Positions 11,151-36,504 of a stretch of 64,000 nt of DNA are shown one piece after another (position 1 is the stretch's first letter; each line of letters starts with the position of its first letter). The notes below the pieces were generated by a model. It worked only from the letters and a program-made list of their open reading frames with translations. It did not search any database and was not told the origin of the DNA. The stretch comes from Varanus komodoensis (taxonomy: Eukaryota; Chordata; Lepidosauria; Squamata; Varanidae), in contig NW_025335468.1 in NCBI RefSeq assembly GCF_004798865.1, positions 4,479,587-4,543,586 on the forward strand, read 5' to 3'. Position numbers and translations under genes: made by a program.

Positions 11151-14100
11151 CTTATAAATGAAAGCTAGGTTTCTTTAAAATATCTGAAGCAAGGGTGCAG
11201 CAAAATCTCATGCCTTGCCAATCATGTTTCATTGTGTTCCCTTTGCTTGTCAAACATTTTGAAGTTACTGTGAAGAATGGCTCTGCTCCTACTATGGAAT
11301 CCATAACAATATGTTGTTAGAGCACCAGTGCGTTGCTCTAATGCTGTACTTTCACATTTAAAAAAGCAGGAAATAATTGGTTGGAGAGTACCACATTATG
11401 TAGTTTGACACACATTATATTTCAGGGGGACCCTTAATTTGGATTCTTCTTCACTATTACCTTCAGAGAGAAAGGACCCTTTCTGGAGAATGGCATGGCT
11501 GGTTTGCAACTAGGAGAAAAAGTATTTACTTTTTACCTGCTGTCATTTCTCTCCTCCCTTCCCATCTATGGAGGTAGAGCTATACATTGAGTTACTACAG
11601 TGCCTGAATCCTGATACGAAGCAGGGCCAAAAAGGGGACAGTGTACAAAGAAATTGGAGACTGTAGCTGATGAGTGTGGTTAAAGACTGAAAGTTTCCTC
11701 TGCTTGTGTGATGTTCATACAGTGAAATGACAACCACTCCCTCCAACACACGCTTTCTAGTGACTGCAGTTTAGAAACTAATAGGTAGGAAAATGCAAAA
11801 TGGCTTAATTGAATTGCAGTATTTATTACTGACACTTAGTTGAGCTACTGCCAATACCACTTTCCTCTTCATATTTATTAATGTACGGTTGGATCCTGAA
11901 AACTTTTGCAGAATCTTGGTACATGTTTGTCCACTCCTCCAGTTGCCTATTAATTTATTTCTCTAAGGAAGTGGCTCTTTTCATCTATGCATTTAGACCT
12001 CATCTGCAAACAAAAATAAGCAGAATCACCAAGTTAGGCATGTCAGGATTTACAGCCAAATCTAAATTACAGCACCTGAAAGCCTCCACTTAGTATAATG
12101 TCACCCTTATAACAACTGGCGCCAGTGATGCCAATCCCTAATGCAACAAGAGGCAGCTTTTAAGTCTCCTTCAGGAAGTCTTAAACTTTGAGTGGTGTGA
12201 TTTTGGCACATTCCTCATTCTTCCTATAGGAATAGGTTTTAGGCTGGGCCATTTTGCTAACAATGCTAGCTTTTCTCAACAATCACAAGTTGTCTATCTT
12301 GCTTAGGAAGTCTGCAAGTGAATAAGTTGGGTGCCTTTTCCTCTAATTTCACATGTTGTTTGCTAATTCCCATGAATTAAAGAGTATGCAAAGCCAACAT
12401 TTTCAAGGATCTAGCAGTTTTTTCTACACAGCCTTCTGGAGGGCCTTACCTGTGCTTTGGGATAATCAAGAGTTAGTTTTCTACCTGTGAAGCAGGAGCC
12501 ATCTAGTCCAGTCCAATGAGAACTGGTGCACTTCCACCATAAATCCTAAAACTCATTCTGGAAAGGGTACGGAAAATGGCAACCTGATTATCAATGACCT
12601 AAAACTCCTTCAGTATTGGAGGAGCCTAAAAACAAAAATCAGAAACAAAAAATAAGAGTAGGACTTGAGTTTTACAAAAAGCAAACTGCCATGACACATG
12701 CTGATTCAAACGTGAATCACCAATTTTTGTAGCACATTGGTTAATACAATAACTAGACATCACAACTGAAAAACTTTTAAGACTGTAGGAAAAAAATCAT
12801 CTCTATCCACCATAATCTATCTCCTTCTCATCTTTGCCAAGGGAAAAAGCAGTTGCAAATATTATATTTTTAAACAACTAGGCTAGTTTTTTAAAAGTTT
12901 GTTGACTGGGATTCTTTACCAGGCTGTCTCTCACCAGCCTTTGGGAGGTGTGAAAAGTCCCCTTCAGTCTCCTCCATCCATGCTGAATCAGTTGTGTGTA
13001 TCCCACCCACACACACAGGACAAGCTTTTGACACACCATCATGAATGATGCAGTACGTGAATGTACTGTACATATACTTTCACTTTATCAGTTTGATATT
13101 TGATTCTAGAATGCAAGCACTTAATATTAGCTGAATTTACTTCCAATGGGTTGGGTCCAGATTTAAGCAGAATGGACTGCATTGGCATTAGGCTTTCCTG
13201 TCTCTGTCTGCACAGCAGCCCCTCCAGAGCCCTCTGAATAGGCTACATGGAAAATTAGAAGGAAAAGAGATCCCCAAAATTTTGCAGAGGGACCTTCCAT
13301 GAGAGCAGCCTATCCTCTCACAGGAGGACTTTTCCTCTGACAGAAATTGGGCCCTGTGTTCAACCCAATATTTAAAGCAGAGCATATAGCAAGACCGGAC
13401 AATATCTATTCAGTATAACTAACTGAAATCTTTCTCAGTTAACATCTGTTTGTGGAACAGACTCAATTGTAACAGCATTTGTATTGCTTCCTAGTTTCAA
13501 TTTCAAGGAAGAAATTGTCTTCTTCCAAAATACAAATGTAGATTGCTTGCCCTTCCTAAAGTTCAATTCAGTTGGATAGAAATTTCCTTTAGTGGCTAAA
13601 ATGTTCTTGTTGAAAAAATATAATTAATCTCTCCACTTCCTTTTTGAAGTTCTCATGGATGCAAGTGAATAAAGAGGTTTAGAATATAACGTTAAATGCA
13701 AATGTCAATCCATCTTTCCTTCCAAAATCAGAGTGCTAAATGCAATAGGATGTACATTGTTATTTACTAGTACTTTATGCTTCCCCTGGCCTACTGAGAC
13801 TGGGAAATGTGGACACATAGAAGAGGTGAGAGTATAGGAGACAGTATTGAAAGTTAAATGACAGAGAAGTAGTTAGAACAGGCTCTGAAGTTTCCAGGGA
13901 TGGACTGTGGGGGGTGATGGGGAAGGCAGGAAGGGTTTGGCCAAAAATATGGCTCAGCCCTCCACCCCATTCCCTTAATCTATTGGGAGATCCCACTTCA
14001 GCTCAAAAGGTTAAGTTTAACTATGTCAACATGTAATAAAAAGTAGATAAACTGGATCTTTCAAGGATTAGCATTAAACAATGAAACAGTGTCCTCTTCA

Positions 14101-15265
14101 CCTCTGCTGGTAAAGTCTTGGTTGATTTGGCTTTAAAGAGATTTATTTTGTGAATTGGACTGCTAGAATTATGGAAATTGGAAGGGATGGGGGAACACAA
14201 GACACTGGGATCGCATGCATGCATGCACACACGCATGCACATGGAAAGGACTCCATTCAGTCCTCCTGCTGAAAACCTTTGCAAAATTGCTTGACATCAA
14301 CCCATTTTTGTGTTCTTAGTGTTTAGGGGGAGGGGAGGGAAAGCTCTCAGTGGATGCTCAGAGACTCTTCCCTTCCCATATTCTAGGACTAAGCCCTGGA
14401 ATCAAAAGCACTCCTTTCCTGAGTCCGGTGGAAGCGAAGCACAAATTAAGGGAGGTTGGAAAGTTTTCCATAATGATAAGCAATGGTACAGAGGGTGTGG
14501 AAGAGGCTACAGCTGCTCCGATGAAGGCATCCCCACTGGCGTTGCTTCTCTCGCTGCTTACTGGGCCGAGGAACACTCTGCCATGGAGTCAGTGACTGAT
14601 CTTCAGGGAGTCACTTGCTCATCTCAGCTAAAATGGGCCATGAAGTGGCATGTAAGCAGCAGAGTGCATCTTGATGCATGATTGGTGTTTTTCCTTGTCT
14701 TGCATGCTTGCCTCACCCATCTTGTCACCCAGAGCGCCTTGCCTGTGTCACATCGGCATCTTGCTTATAGGGTCTGCTCCCACCATTTGCCTGCCGGGCT
14801 GCTGGACTTTGCTCGTAGGCCTGCCCTCTACTATACAGGTGTGTCCCTGTTCTTATCTAAAAAATGCTAGGAGGTGTGGTGCTATGTGCCCTACGTTACA
14901 CTGGACAAGCCTCTTATATGAAGGGTTATTCAAGCCAAGTCTGGTTTGAAGAATCATGAGAAGGGGGAGGGCCTTGAAGTGGCCATGGAAAGTTAACCGA
15001 ATGAACGGGCCTGCAGACTCGTACCCCTTGCTATGGTGAGATGTAACTGTATTTGTCTTTACATTGTAAGAACTATTTCCTAAATGTATAGCTAGACATA
15101 TGAATTAGTATTTGCAAATCTGTCTGCTTTTGTCCTCTATTTGGCGATGCTTGAGAGATTGCTGTAATTGAAAGAGATTGGTTTACCAAGGAGATTCTTT
15201 CAATAACATTATATTTTAACAGTACTGCAGCTTTTTCTGTCCATAGCTACTTAGTCTAAGCAGTA
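11151..15265. other. Intergenic stretch
   Basis: Apart from the GCAT repeat at about 14212-14241, nothing is recognised. The largest open frame (14310-14681, +) has no domain and no splice-site support. Confidence 0.5.
14212..14241. repeat. (GCAT)n/CA short tandem repeat
   Basis: Four consecutive gcat units followed by cacacac and gcatgcacatg. The tract alternates purine and pyrimidine throughout. Confidence 0.85.
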
Positions 15266-15266
15266 C

Positions 15267-15315
15267 ATCCTCCCTCCCTCTCCCTCTCCCTCACACACAC
15301 ACACGTGTACATGTG
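15267..15315. repeat. Pyrimidine tract (CCCTCT)n joined to (CA)n
   Basis: A tcctccctccctctccctctccctc homopyrimidine run leads directly into cacacacacacacg and gtgtacatgtg. Confidence 0.9.
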
Positions 15316-15576
15316 CCTGAAATATTTAGCTGACATATCTGTAGAAAATGCACTGAGGCATGTCTGCCTTGCTTCATGCATTGCTTGAAATTCTTAAGCA
15401 ATGTTTTTGCCAATTTGAATGTGGGCAAATTTAAGTTTTCATTCTTTTTTGAGAAGCCATAACTTTCACTCACTGCATTAAACTGTTGCTGAAGGAAAAC
15501 AAATCTGGTTCTCTTCCTTCCCAACAGGTGGCTGTAACAGTGGCAAATTACCAGCACTTAAGCAAGTAATCTTGGC

Positions 15577-15650
15577 ATTTGTTTGTTTGTTTACAATGTT
15601 TATATCCTGCCCTATATCCAATCAGGATCTCTATATGGCATTACATACAT
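15577..15650. repeat. Short LINE/SINE-tail fragment with (GTTT)n
   Basis: The text 'gtttgtttgtttacaatgtttatatcctgccctatatccaa' matches the 'tatttatatcctgcc(ttt)' tail found at the 3' ends of squamate SINEs and LINEs, for example at 25984-26010. Confidence 0.45.
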
Positions 15651-18600
15651 ACCGTTGCAACATTTTTTCAACTCTGTGAGTACCATAAGACATTTGCTCT
15701 ACTTACTATGGGTTGAGAATTGTCCAGACTAGTAGGATTTACATGGTATTAAACTGAGTTATTAAAAGTGCTTAGAGAGTCATTCTGAACTAGATGAAGT
15801 TCAATTCTAAATCCAGTTGAGTGAGGGACTGTCTGGTTCATAAGGTAGTTTTCTGCTAGTCTTACTCATTTTTACTGGACAGTCAAAATAATGATTTTGA
15901 AAGTAGACCTTTAGTTGATTAAGGATGCAATCCTATCAGTTGTTCCCAGATGATCAAAAGCCCCCAAATTCTCAGGCTTCTGACCATCCAGAATGGGGAG
16001 GAAGTGGTAGCAGCTCCTTGTCCTCCCACCCTGCATTTTGCTAGGTGGGTTTTTTGTCCATCTAGCAGCAGCCCTTCAAAAAAGGATTATGAGGCCTCAG
16101 GATTGCTCATCCCTTGGCCTCTGATTTTCCAACCTCAGAGATCTGCCCTCTTAGAAGTCTTACTAGAGCCTGTTTACCCCCTTCCTTCTGAAGATGGATC
16201 ACTGTTTCCAACCTTGAAAGGCTGTTGCAAGCAATCCTGTTGTCCCTGGAATGCTCTCTCGGGGACCATATGATTGCCCCCTAAATGAGCATGGAATCTT
16301 CTAAAATGGGCAGACAAAGGATGTGTTAGCAGCTTAAAACATTTCCTCAATTGTCATTTAGTAGTAATTCTTAGCCAGATGTGTTTCTGGCATGGGGAAG
16401 GGGAATTTTGATAATTTCCCATACACTAAGTATCACATGCTTCCTTGGTACCTAGAGTCCAGATCAGAAATCTCCAAACTTTTGGCCAGGGGACATGTGT
16501 GAAATGTTGAGAATATGTCATAGGTACTCATAAAATGCCTTGGTTGGTGTGGCCAGTCATAGGTACCATGTGCCTGAAAGCAGCTCTATTTCAATGAAAG
16601 CAAACAGATAAAGCTCAGAGACAAGTCTCTTGGCTGAGAAAATTAATATAAGGAAGGGACCACATCTGCACCCCAAATGTGAATTCACTCTTTTGCCCCC
16701 ATGAAGCACAACAAAATAGTCATTTCATGTACGGAGCCTAGAGAAGTGTTTTGTGCTTTGGGGCTCATTCTGCCTTGTATTACCTTGTATTTTTTGGGAA
16801 AGTTTCTTATTCGTTTAGTTCTTGGAAATGAAGATAGCACTGAGAGCTGTAATTTCCTTTGCCTTTCAGTTATTTTTATTATAATGCTTTTTCTTTTTTA
16901 GATCAGGAGGAGCAGTTAGCCTGGCAAACGATTGGAGGAACTAAGCTGAGGGACTTCAGGTCAAAGAAACTTCTTGCTTCCTAAGTCAGTACAAACAAGT
17001 TTCTGCTTGTCTGTTTCTGGGAATCAGGACTCTGACCTCAGCTCTTCTGGGCTGCAGGCAAGTCCTCTGCAACCTTCTCAGTCAGGTCTTAATGCCCTGG
17101 GCAATTGCACCAGTGGTACATTTCAAATCCAGATCCTTTAGAAACAGGGTGCTTCCTCTGAGCTGATCCACCTCCCACTCAATACTCATGCAACACTTGT
17201 GCTCCTCAGAACAAATCCAGGCATACACTTGTTCAGATGGAATGTGGAATAAGAGTTTTTCCTCTTCAGTGTCTCTTTATTTGACTTCTGTGGTGGCTAG
17301 CTGCCATAGTGGAGCGTCGACATGGCACCAGCAACCATACGGGGCTAGATGGCCCAAGGGGCTGACTCAGGCTAAGGTTGTTTCCTCTGTTCCCGCATTT
17401 CCTAGCTTAATCTTCTTGGTCTTTGTACAGTATAGGAAATGAAACCTTCTTGGAGGAACAAGGATACCTAGGAAACAGCCTGTATTATTACTATGATGTA
17501 TTACTATTAAGTAGTGCTGTATTGACTATCAAACCAGTGCAGAACAATGTAAAACAATACAAGAAAGTGAGAACCTTAGAAACCGTAAAAACATGAACTG
17601 CATAAATTAAAAGGCTAAGTTTTTGAATGTATGCATCCCGCATGTGCCCTTTCACACATGTTCAACAAATAACCCTCTACAACTAATGACTCCCTCAAAA
17701 GAACTTCCTGCAAATTCTAATACCTGGGCAGGTTCATAATGAGTCTGGGTTTTTTCTCTCTTCTAACAAATTAGAAAAGTGTATGTACTTAATTGGTCTT
17801 GTCAGGATCTTACCATGTTCCTGAAAAAAATTGATGGAAAAATTATTTCAGTACATTGCTTCTTTTATCACAGCAGAAAGCAGTCTGTTGTATACATACA
17901 CCAGTGTTTTCTTAGTACATATTTCTAACTATGCTTGTGCTCTTCTATTTTCTTGTGCAACAGCTTTAAGTGGTTAATGTTTGTCTGTTTACATTATATA
18001 GAGACCAGAGACCAGAGCCCAAATCTTGGGTGTGGAAGTAAAAATCTGGAATGCACAACAAACAATGTCAAAGCCAACATACTCTTTGGCATGATAAAGC
18101 TTGTGTGTGTTGTACATTCATTTTCCTTTTTTGGGGGGTGATGTTCTTTTGCACTTTACTCTGGCTGGAAGGAAAGAACATTTTTCAGGTGTGGCATGGT
18201 CTGTCAAAGGGGGGTGTGATTCCAACAGTCTGAAATCCAGGCAGGAAGTCTCAACATGGTTTTGATAGGTGGCTGATTCACACCAGATTAACATTATTCA
18301 ATATTTGACCTTCAGAATTCTTGAACTGTTGAAGTATTGCCAGTGGTGTTCTTAAAGCTGGTAGTGTGCAATTAAGCATCGGGAGAAAGAGACCAGGGAG
18401 ACTTGGAGATACATTTCCACCCACCAATAATTTTTAAATCAAGTCTGAAAAGGAATGTGCTATTGTTGACCATGTAATGTAGGAAAAAAGCAAAAGCTGT
18501 TTATCGTGTCTGTAGCATACCATTTCAATCAGACAACTTTTGGAAGAAAACTGAAAAGAGCCCAACAATTTTCACTAATCACTTAGCTAGTTAATCATTC

Positions 18601-19095
18601 AGCCTCTGCCCAGGAACCTGTTTTTAACCATGTGTGGCATGTAGCCTAATGCAAATATTTATTTATTGTCTGTATGATTCACTTCCTATGACATCAGTGT
18701 TTTATATGCTGCACATTTGATGACTTGCCATCACTGGGCCGCAGCATTTGCCATGCGATTGCAAACTTTGTCGACCTGCATATCCACCAACAGCAAATAG
18801 AAATTAAATTTGCTAGATGCATTTTTGGTTCTTTGCAAGTTCTCAGACAGGTCCACCTTTTTTCTGGCCAGTAGAGTCTCTTAAATAAAGCACCGTCTCT
18901 GATCTCATTGGAGCTCTCTCATGCTGGTTGGCTATACTGCACCAGTGCATTGTGCTCATTACCGCAGTGGGTGAGTGGTTATGAAACAGAACTATGCCTT
19001 AAAACTCCCGTGACTCTTATTTGATTTATGCTACCCAGTTCAATCTGTCTTTCAGAAATAAAGCGAAAACAGAGACAGGATCATTATATTTGGTT
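15651..19095. other. Intergenic stretch upstream of RASSF7
   Basis: No exon, CpG island or core promoter is recognised, so the 5' first exon of RASSF7 probably lies in an unrecognised spot here or left of the window. An A+T-rich block around 18640-18700 has a matching octamer (atgcaaat) but no other support. Confidence 0.4.
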
Positions 19096-19201
19096 GCATC
19101 CAGTAAATACACTGGTAGGCATGCCATAAGCAGAGCCGGCTGGAGCCAGGGGTCAGACTTGATGACTCGGGGGACCCCTTCTGACTTGCTCTGTTTCTAT
19201 G
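19096..19201 (+). repeat. CR1 LINE 3' tail
   Basis: The segment reads 'gagccggctggagccagggg', then 'tcagacttgatgactcggg' and 'ccccttctgacttgctctg' and ends in 'tttctatg', the standard CR1 3' terminus (target-primed insertion end). A better copy of the same subfamily is at 25103-25337. Confidence 0.75.
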
Positions 19202-19550
19202 TTTTTGAAATTCCTGGCCAGTGGGACACAATTACAAGCCATTTCAGAGTAGTGAACTGTTCTGTGTACATTCTATAATTTATGAAACTGAAGGGGCAAA
19301 GGGGATATATGATGTTCATTCCCATTTGAGCATGATGCTTCAGCTAAAAGTAAACCTTGAACTCCATGTTGGAGCAAATGGAGTGGAAATTGGAGGGGTA
19401 GGAAGAGGAAGGTAGAAGTTCCCTCAATTTTAGTCCATTGACATTTTTCCCCTTGTCATAGTCGGAGGCAAGAAAACCTATGTGAGAATGAAATCAGCAC
19501 ACTTCAATGTATGTTTCTTTAAAACACCTCTGCAGGCAAGACTCCCGGCG

Positions 19551-19568
19551 ATGATCTGGAGAGCCTAA
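19551..19568 (+). promoter_or_regulatory. Five-codon upstream ORF in the RASSF7 5' UTR
   Basis: ATG ATC TGG AGA GCC TAA lies 36 bases upstream of and in frame with the RASSF7 start. The human protein has a few residues ahead of the MELKVWVDG start; here the upstream ATG instead forms a minimal uORF, which could damp translation of the main frame. The reading is direct; the regulatory role is inference. Confidence 0.45.
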
Positions 19569-19586
19569 TCTGCTGCTGCTTTGGTG

Positions 19587-33088
<13,502 letters not shown>

Positions 33089-33894
33089 ACAGGCCTAAGC
33101 TTCTTGTGTGCTTCAGTCATGCCTGATCTTGCCAAGCCGTCCTTCAAAAGTTCATATCTTGCTCTGGTAGGGGCAGCTTCTACCTGCAAAGAATCACAGG
33201 CCCTGCAACTTCCCAGGCTCTCTCTCCACCTATCCTCCCTCTTTTTTCTCCTTCCTTAGAACAGCAGTGGTTGGGTTGCCTTGGAATTTTTACTATAAGT
33301 TGCCAGACCCAGTAGTAACAAATGGCGCATGAAAGGAGGCTGAAGGCAGGGATAAGCAGAATCACTTGTAAGTGGCTTCTGGAGTTTGGAACAGCAGGCC
33401 AGGCCTTGCTGTGTGGTGGTGGCAGCAGCTGGTCTATTCATAGATGCTCAGCAGCGACATCCTGGTTACTTGCTGAATAGCATCTTTATTTTGGAACCTT
33501 TGCTTTACCTACTAGGTGCACAATTGCTTATTCAGCTGAGGGTGTTTGTTAGTATGACCCTGTGTAAAGCTTCACTAACGAAAGTGTTGTATTGCATGTA
33601 AACCTCAGCTTTTTCTGCCACATTCTTGAATCTATCACATTTGGGTTAACAGCTTGGACTCTCAAAATGTAGATGGCAATGGAATATTTTCTCTCTCTTG
33701 CTTTATAGTCAATATACAGAATGTGCTGGATATTTCTTAGAAACTTAATAGGTGTGCTTTCTTCATTCACTATTCTTCATTTGAAGCTTGTAAGTGTTGA
33801 TCCAATCTGTACAAGCTCTGAAGTAACTTCAGAGCATACAAGAGTTGATCAGTAGAATGTTAAGGTGTAGTTCTATCTTTTTCAACTCTTCTGG

Positions 33895-33900
33895 AATAAA
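33895..33900 (+). terminator. Candidate polyadenylation signal (AATAAA) for RASSF7
   Basis: AATAAA about 810 bases after the RASSF7 stop, followed by T/G-bearing sequence. It is the nearest canonical signal and would give a short 3' UTR. Confidence 0.4.
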
Positions 33901-35196
33901 ATTGGGTGTTAAGAAGCAGAGAGTTTTTACACCAGAGGAACAGATCCATGGTCCCTAGTAAACTGCCTGATTGGCTAAGGAATAGCATTCTCTTTATTTC
34001 AAAACAGGCTGTTCTAGCTCAGCCAAAAGGAGATGGTGGCAGCTTCACAGAGAGAAATCTCCTAGGTGCTGTACTGGGTCAGTCAAAGCAGTCACCCGTG
34101 CTCCTCCTCTATGGGATAAAGCATGCCATGCAATAAGTAGGGCTGTGTTATCTTTGCAGGTATTTTTTTCCAAAATCCTATTATGGTGAATCTGGTGTAA
34201 TAATGCTATGCAGTTGAGTACAATGACCTCAAAAGAAATGGTTGGGCTTAGGATAAAACTCCAGTCTAATTGGTCCCAGTGGAGGAACCAGCCAGTGGTG
34301 ATGGGCCAAACGTTCTGCTTTGAACAGAATGTACCTATACAAAGAAGGCATATCTCCAGGAATTTTTCCTGGGTACGTCCCATGCATTTAGCATTCCTGT
34401 GCAAATAGGAAAAGTTCCACCAGTATGTGGCCCTCCTCCCAACAACCTTCGCTGAAGCTCCTTTTGTATTCCCTTTTGACCTCCTTCATAGAAAAGATAC
34501 CAAAAAGCTGTATTTGAAGATATTTTGGAGATAGTCCAGGTTTCATGTTTTAAGCATCAAATCTTGAGCACTTTAGTAAGTGACCTCAGACTGTGTTCAT
34601 GAATATTCTGATAGATGTGGAATATCCAGCTTAAATCATCAGAACCAATTAGGAATTATTTAGTATACAGACACAGTACAGAATTATTTAGTATACAAAT
34701 ACAGTCCTCTCCCTCTGTTGTGTAGCTCCACTTTGTCAAATCCCGTTAGTTTCCTCAAGATGTATTTCCTTTGCTGGACTGGAATGTATTTAATTTTGAA
34801 GATCACGTCTGAGAATTTTCAACTGATACCTAAATTTCAGATACAGGAGCATGTGATGATGAAATATTGCCTTGACTTGGATTAGAGTCTTGTGCTTGTG
34901 GAAGAAGTCAAGTGGGGCTTTCAATGTTATACCTTCTGTATTCACATACACAAAATTTATGAGAGAGCTTTCCAGAATCTTGAGTCTGCTCATTTCAACT
35001 AGATCACTTGCATGGAATAGCATCTTTCCTTCCACTCTCTGTCATCACCTTCTCATTTGTCAAATGCTAATCCATCATAATGGGATCACTTCATTTATTT
35101 TTATGTGTCTTGCAGTCATCTCAACAAAGCAGAGCATCTGGAGGTAAAAAAGACAGCCAAGGAGGACTGATTGCCTTGCGAGTATAACTATATAGA

Positions 35197-35202
35197 AATA
35201 AA
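35197..35202 (+). terminator. Alternative candidate polyadenylation signal (AATAAA)
   Basis: AATAAAAC with a following T/G-rich 'ttcatgtatgtatttgact' downstream element, 2.1 kb after the RASSF7 stop. Confidence 0.35.
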
Positions 35203-35636
35203 ACACTATTTCATGTATGTATTTGACTTCTTTTTATCGCAGATGGATGGATGTAGTTGCTCGTGTAAAATATTTTTACAGGCTTTTTAAAAAATGAAAA
35301 AAGAAAACATCTGTTTGGAGGAAACAGACTGGCTGTATTTTTTTAAATCTCTACTGTTGTAATTTAAAGTGAAGATGCAGTTTGTGGGTTCTCTGAAATT
35401 GTATATAGCCATTCTATTTTTAAAATTCATCACGTAATCATGCTTCAGAATAAATAACAACTGCCTCGGAGGGCTGTGAAACTTGCTTGGGAAGAACTGT
35501 TCAAAGCATATAGTAGCAGGTCACCTCTCTCCATTCTGAAGATTATACTACAAGCTGCTGCCGTACAATGAAGGGGTAAATTATCAGCCAGACCTTTTTA
35601 CTGGGCTGCATCAATGCACTGTAGTGCTCATTTGTG

Positions 35637-35682
35637 TGGATGTGTGTGTGTGTACATACACATTCATACATATACGTATATT
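35637..35682. repeat. (GT)n with TACATACA alternation
   Basis: Short gtgtggatgtgtgtgtgtg tract followed by tacatacacattcatacatatacgtatat, alternating purine and pyrimidine. Confidence 0.85.
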
Positions 35683-36419
35683 TGTTGAACAGCAATTATT
35701 GTCTTACATGTTAGATATTTTGTGGAAATACACAGCTTTTTGTTAGTTGAAGTGGGAGAAATTTACTCTGTTCCTTTCCCGGTAAGAATATGAACACCAA
35801 GAAATGCTGCTTTGGGACAGAGTGTGTTCATGGCTATCGATGCATCCCATTCATGTTGCTGATCCTGAATGCCCTTTCAGGAAGGGACCTTTCAGATCTG
35901 GTAAAATGGGATTTAGGTGCTAGCACTGTCTTGCCACTTGTGCCTCGCGCCAAATATTATATCATTCAGTTTTATACGAAGAGAATGAAATTGCTTCAGC
36001 CTATAGAAATATTTATTCTCCGTATAGTTTTTAGGTGGAGTATGTAATAGTTATGAATGATAGACTGTTCCAAAGCTGAGATTGTAAAAGTAACTTTTCC
36101 AAGTAGATGGTGACTGATACGTAAGGGGCAGCCTTGCGTGTATGACGGGGGCGCTGGCTGCAAAAAGGACTGGCTTGGGTTTGCTCTTTTTCCTTGGCCA
36201 GAGTAGTTTCTACAGGGCTGCCTGTAATCACCTACAGTATGGCAAAGGCCTAAATGCTTGCTCGACAGGAACCAGCCCAGTAGAAGCCCTTGGTCTCCAC
36301 CTTTTCCACCCAGCCCATTCCAGTCGACACCATCTTGAAGTGTGCCTAGTTAGGCGTGGAATCCAGGTCAAGCGGGAAAGTAGTGGAAGCAAACCATCTC
36401 TCTCATGTTCCCCATTCAG

Positions 36420-36504
36420 AACCAGAGGTTCTCTGCATAGTCGCGCTCCATGGTCCCATTCAGGCTGCTGTCGTACGTGATACGGGGAAAGGGTGTGCAT
36501 GCGG
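36420..36504 (+). CDS. Candidate exon 1 of an unrecognised + strand gene
   Basis: A strong acceptor (ctctcatgttccccattcag) is followed by 85 bases that are open in one frame only and read PEVLCIVALHGPIQAAVVRD then TGKGCAC, up to a CGG|gtatgt donor. The exon enters in phase 1 and leaves in phase 2, which fits the next candidate at 38385. I do not recognise the protein. See the finding on the exon chain for the whole argument. The signals are suggestive, not decisive. Confidence 0.3.

Larger units (their letters stand above)
33089..36419 (+). other. RASSF7 3' UTR and downstream sequence
   Basis: The stop codon is followed by sequence without long repeats. Canonical AATAAA signals on + are at 33895-33900, 35197-35202 and 35449-35454. 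Any could end the RASSF7 mRNA. A strong acceptor at 35115 (ttatgtgtcttgcag) precedes the second signal and could mark a separate terminal exon. I cannot fix the true end from sequence. Confidence 0.4.
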
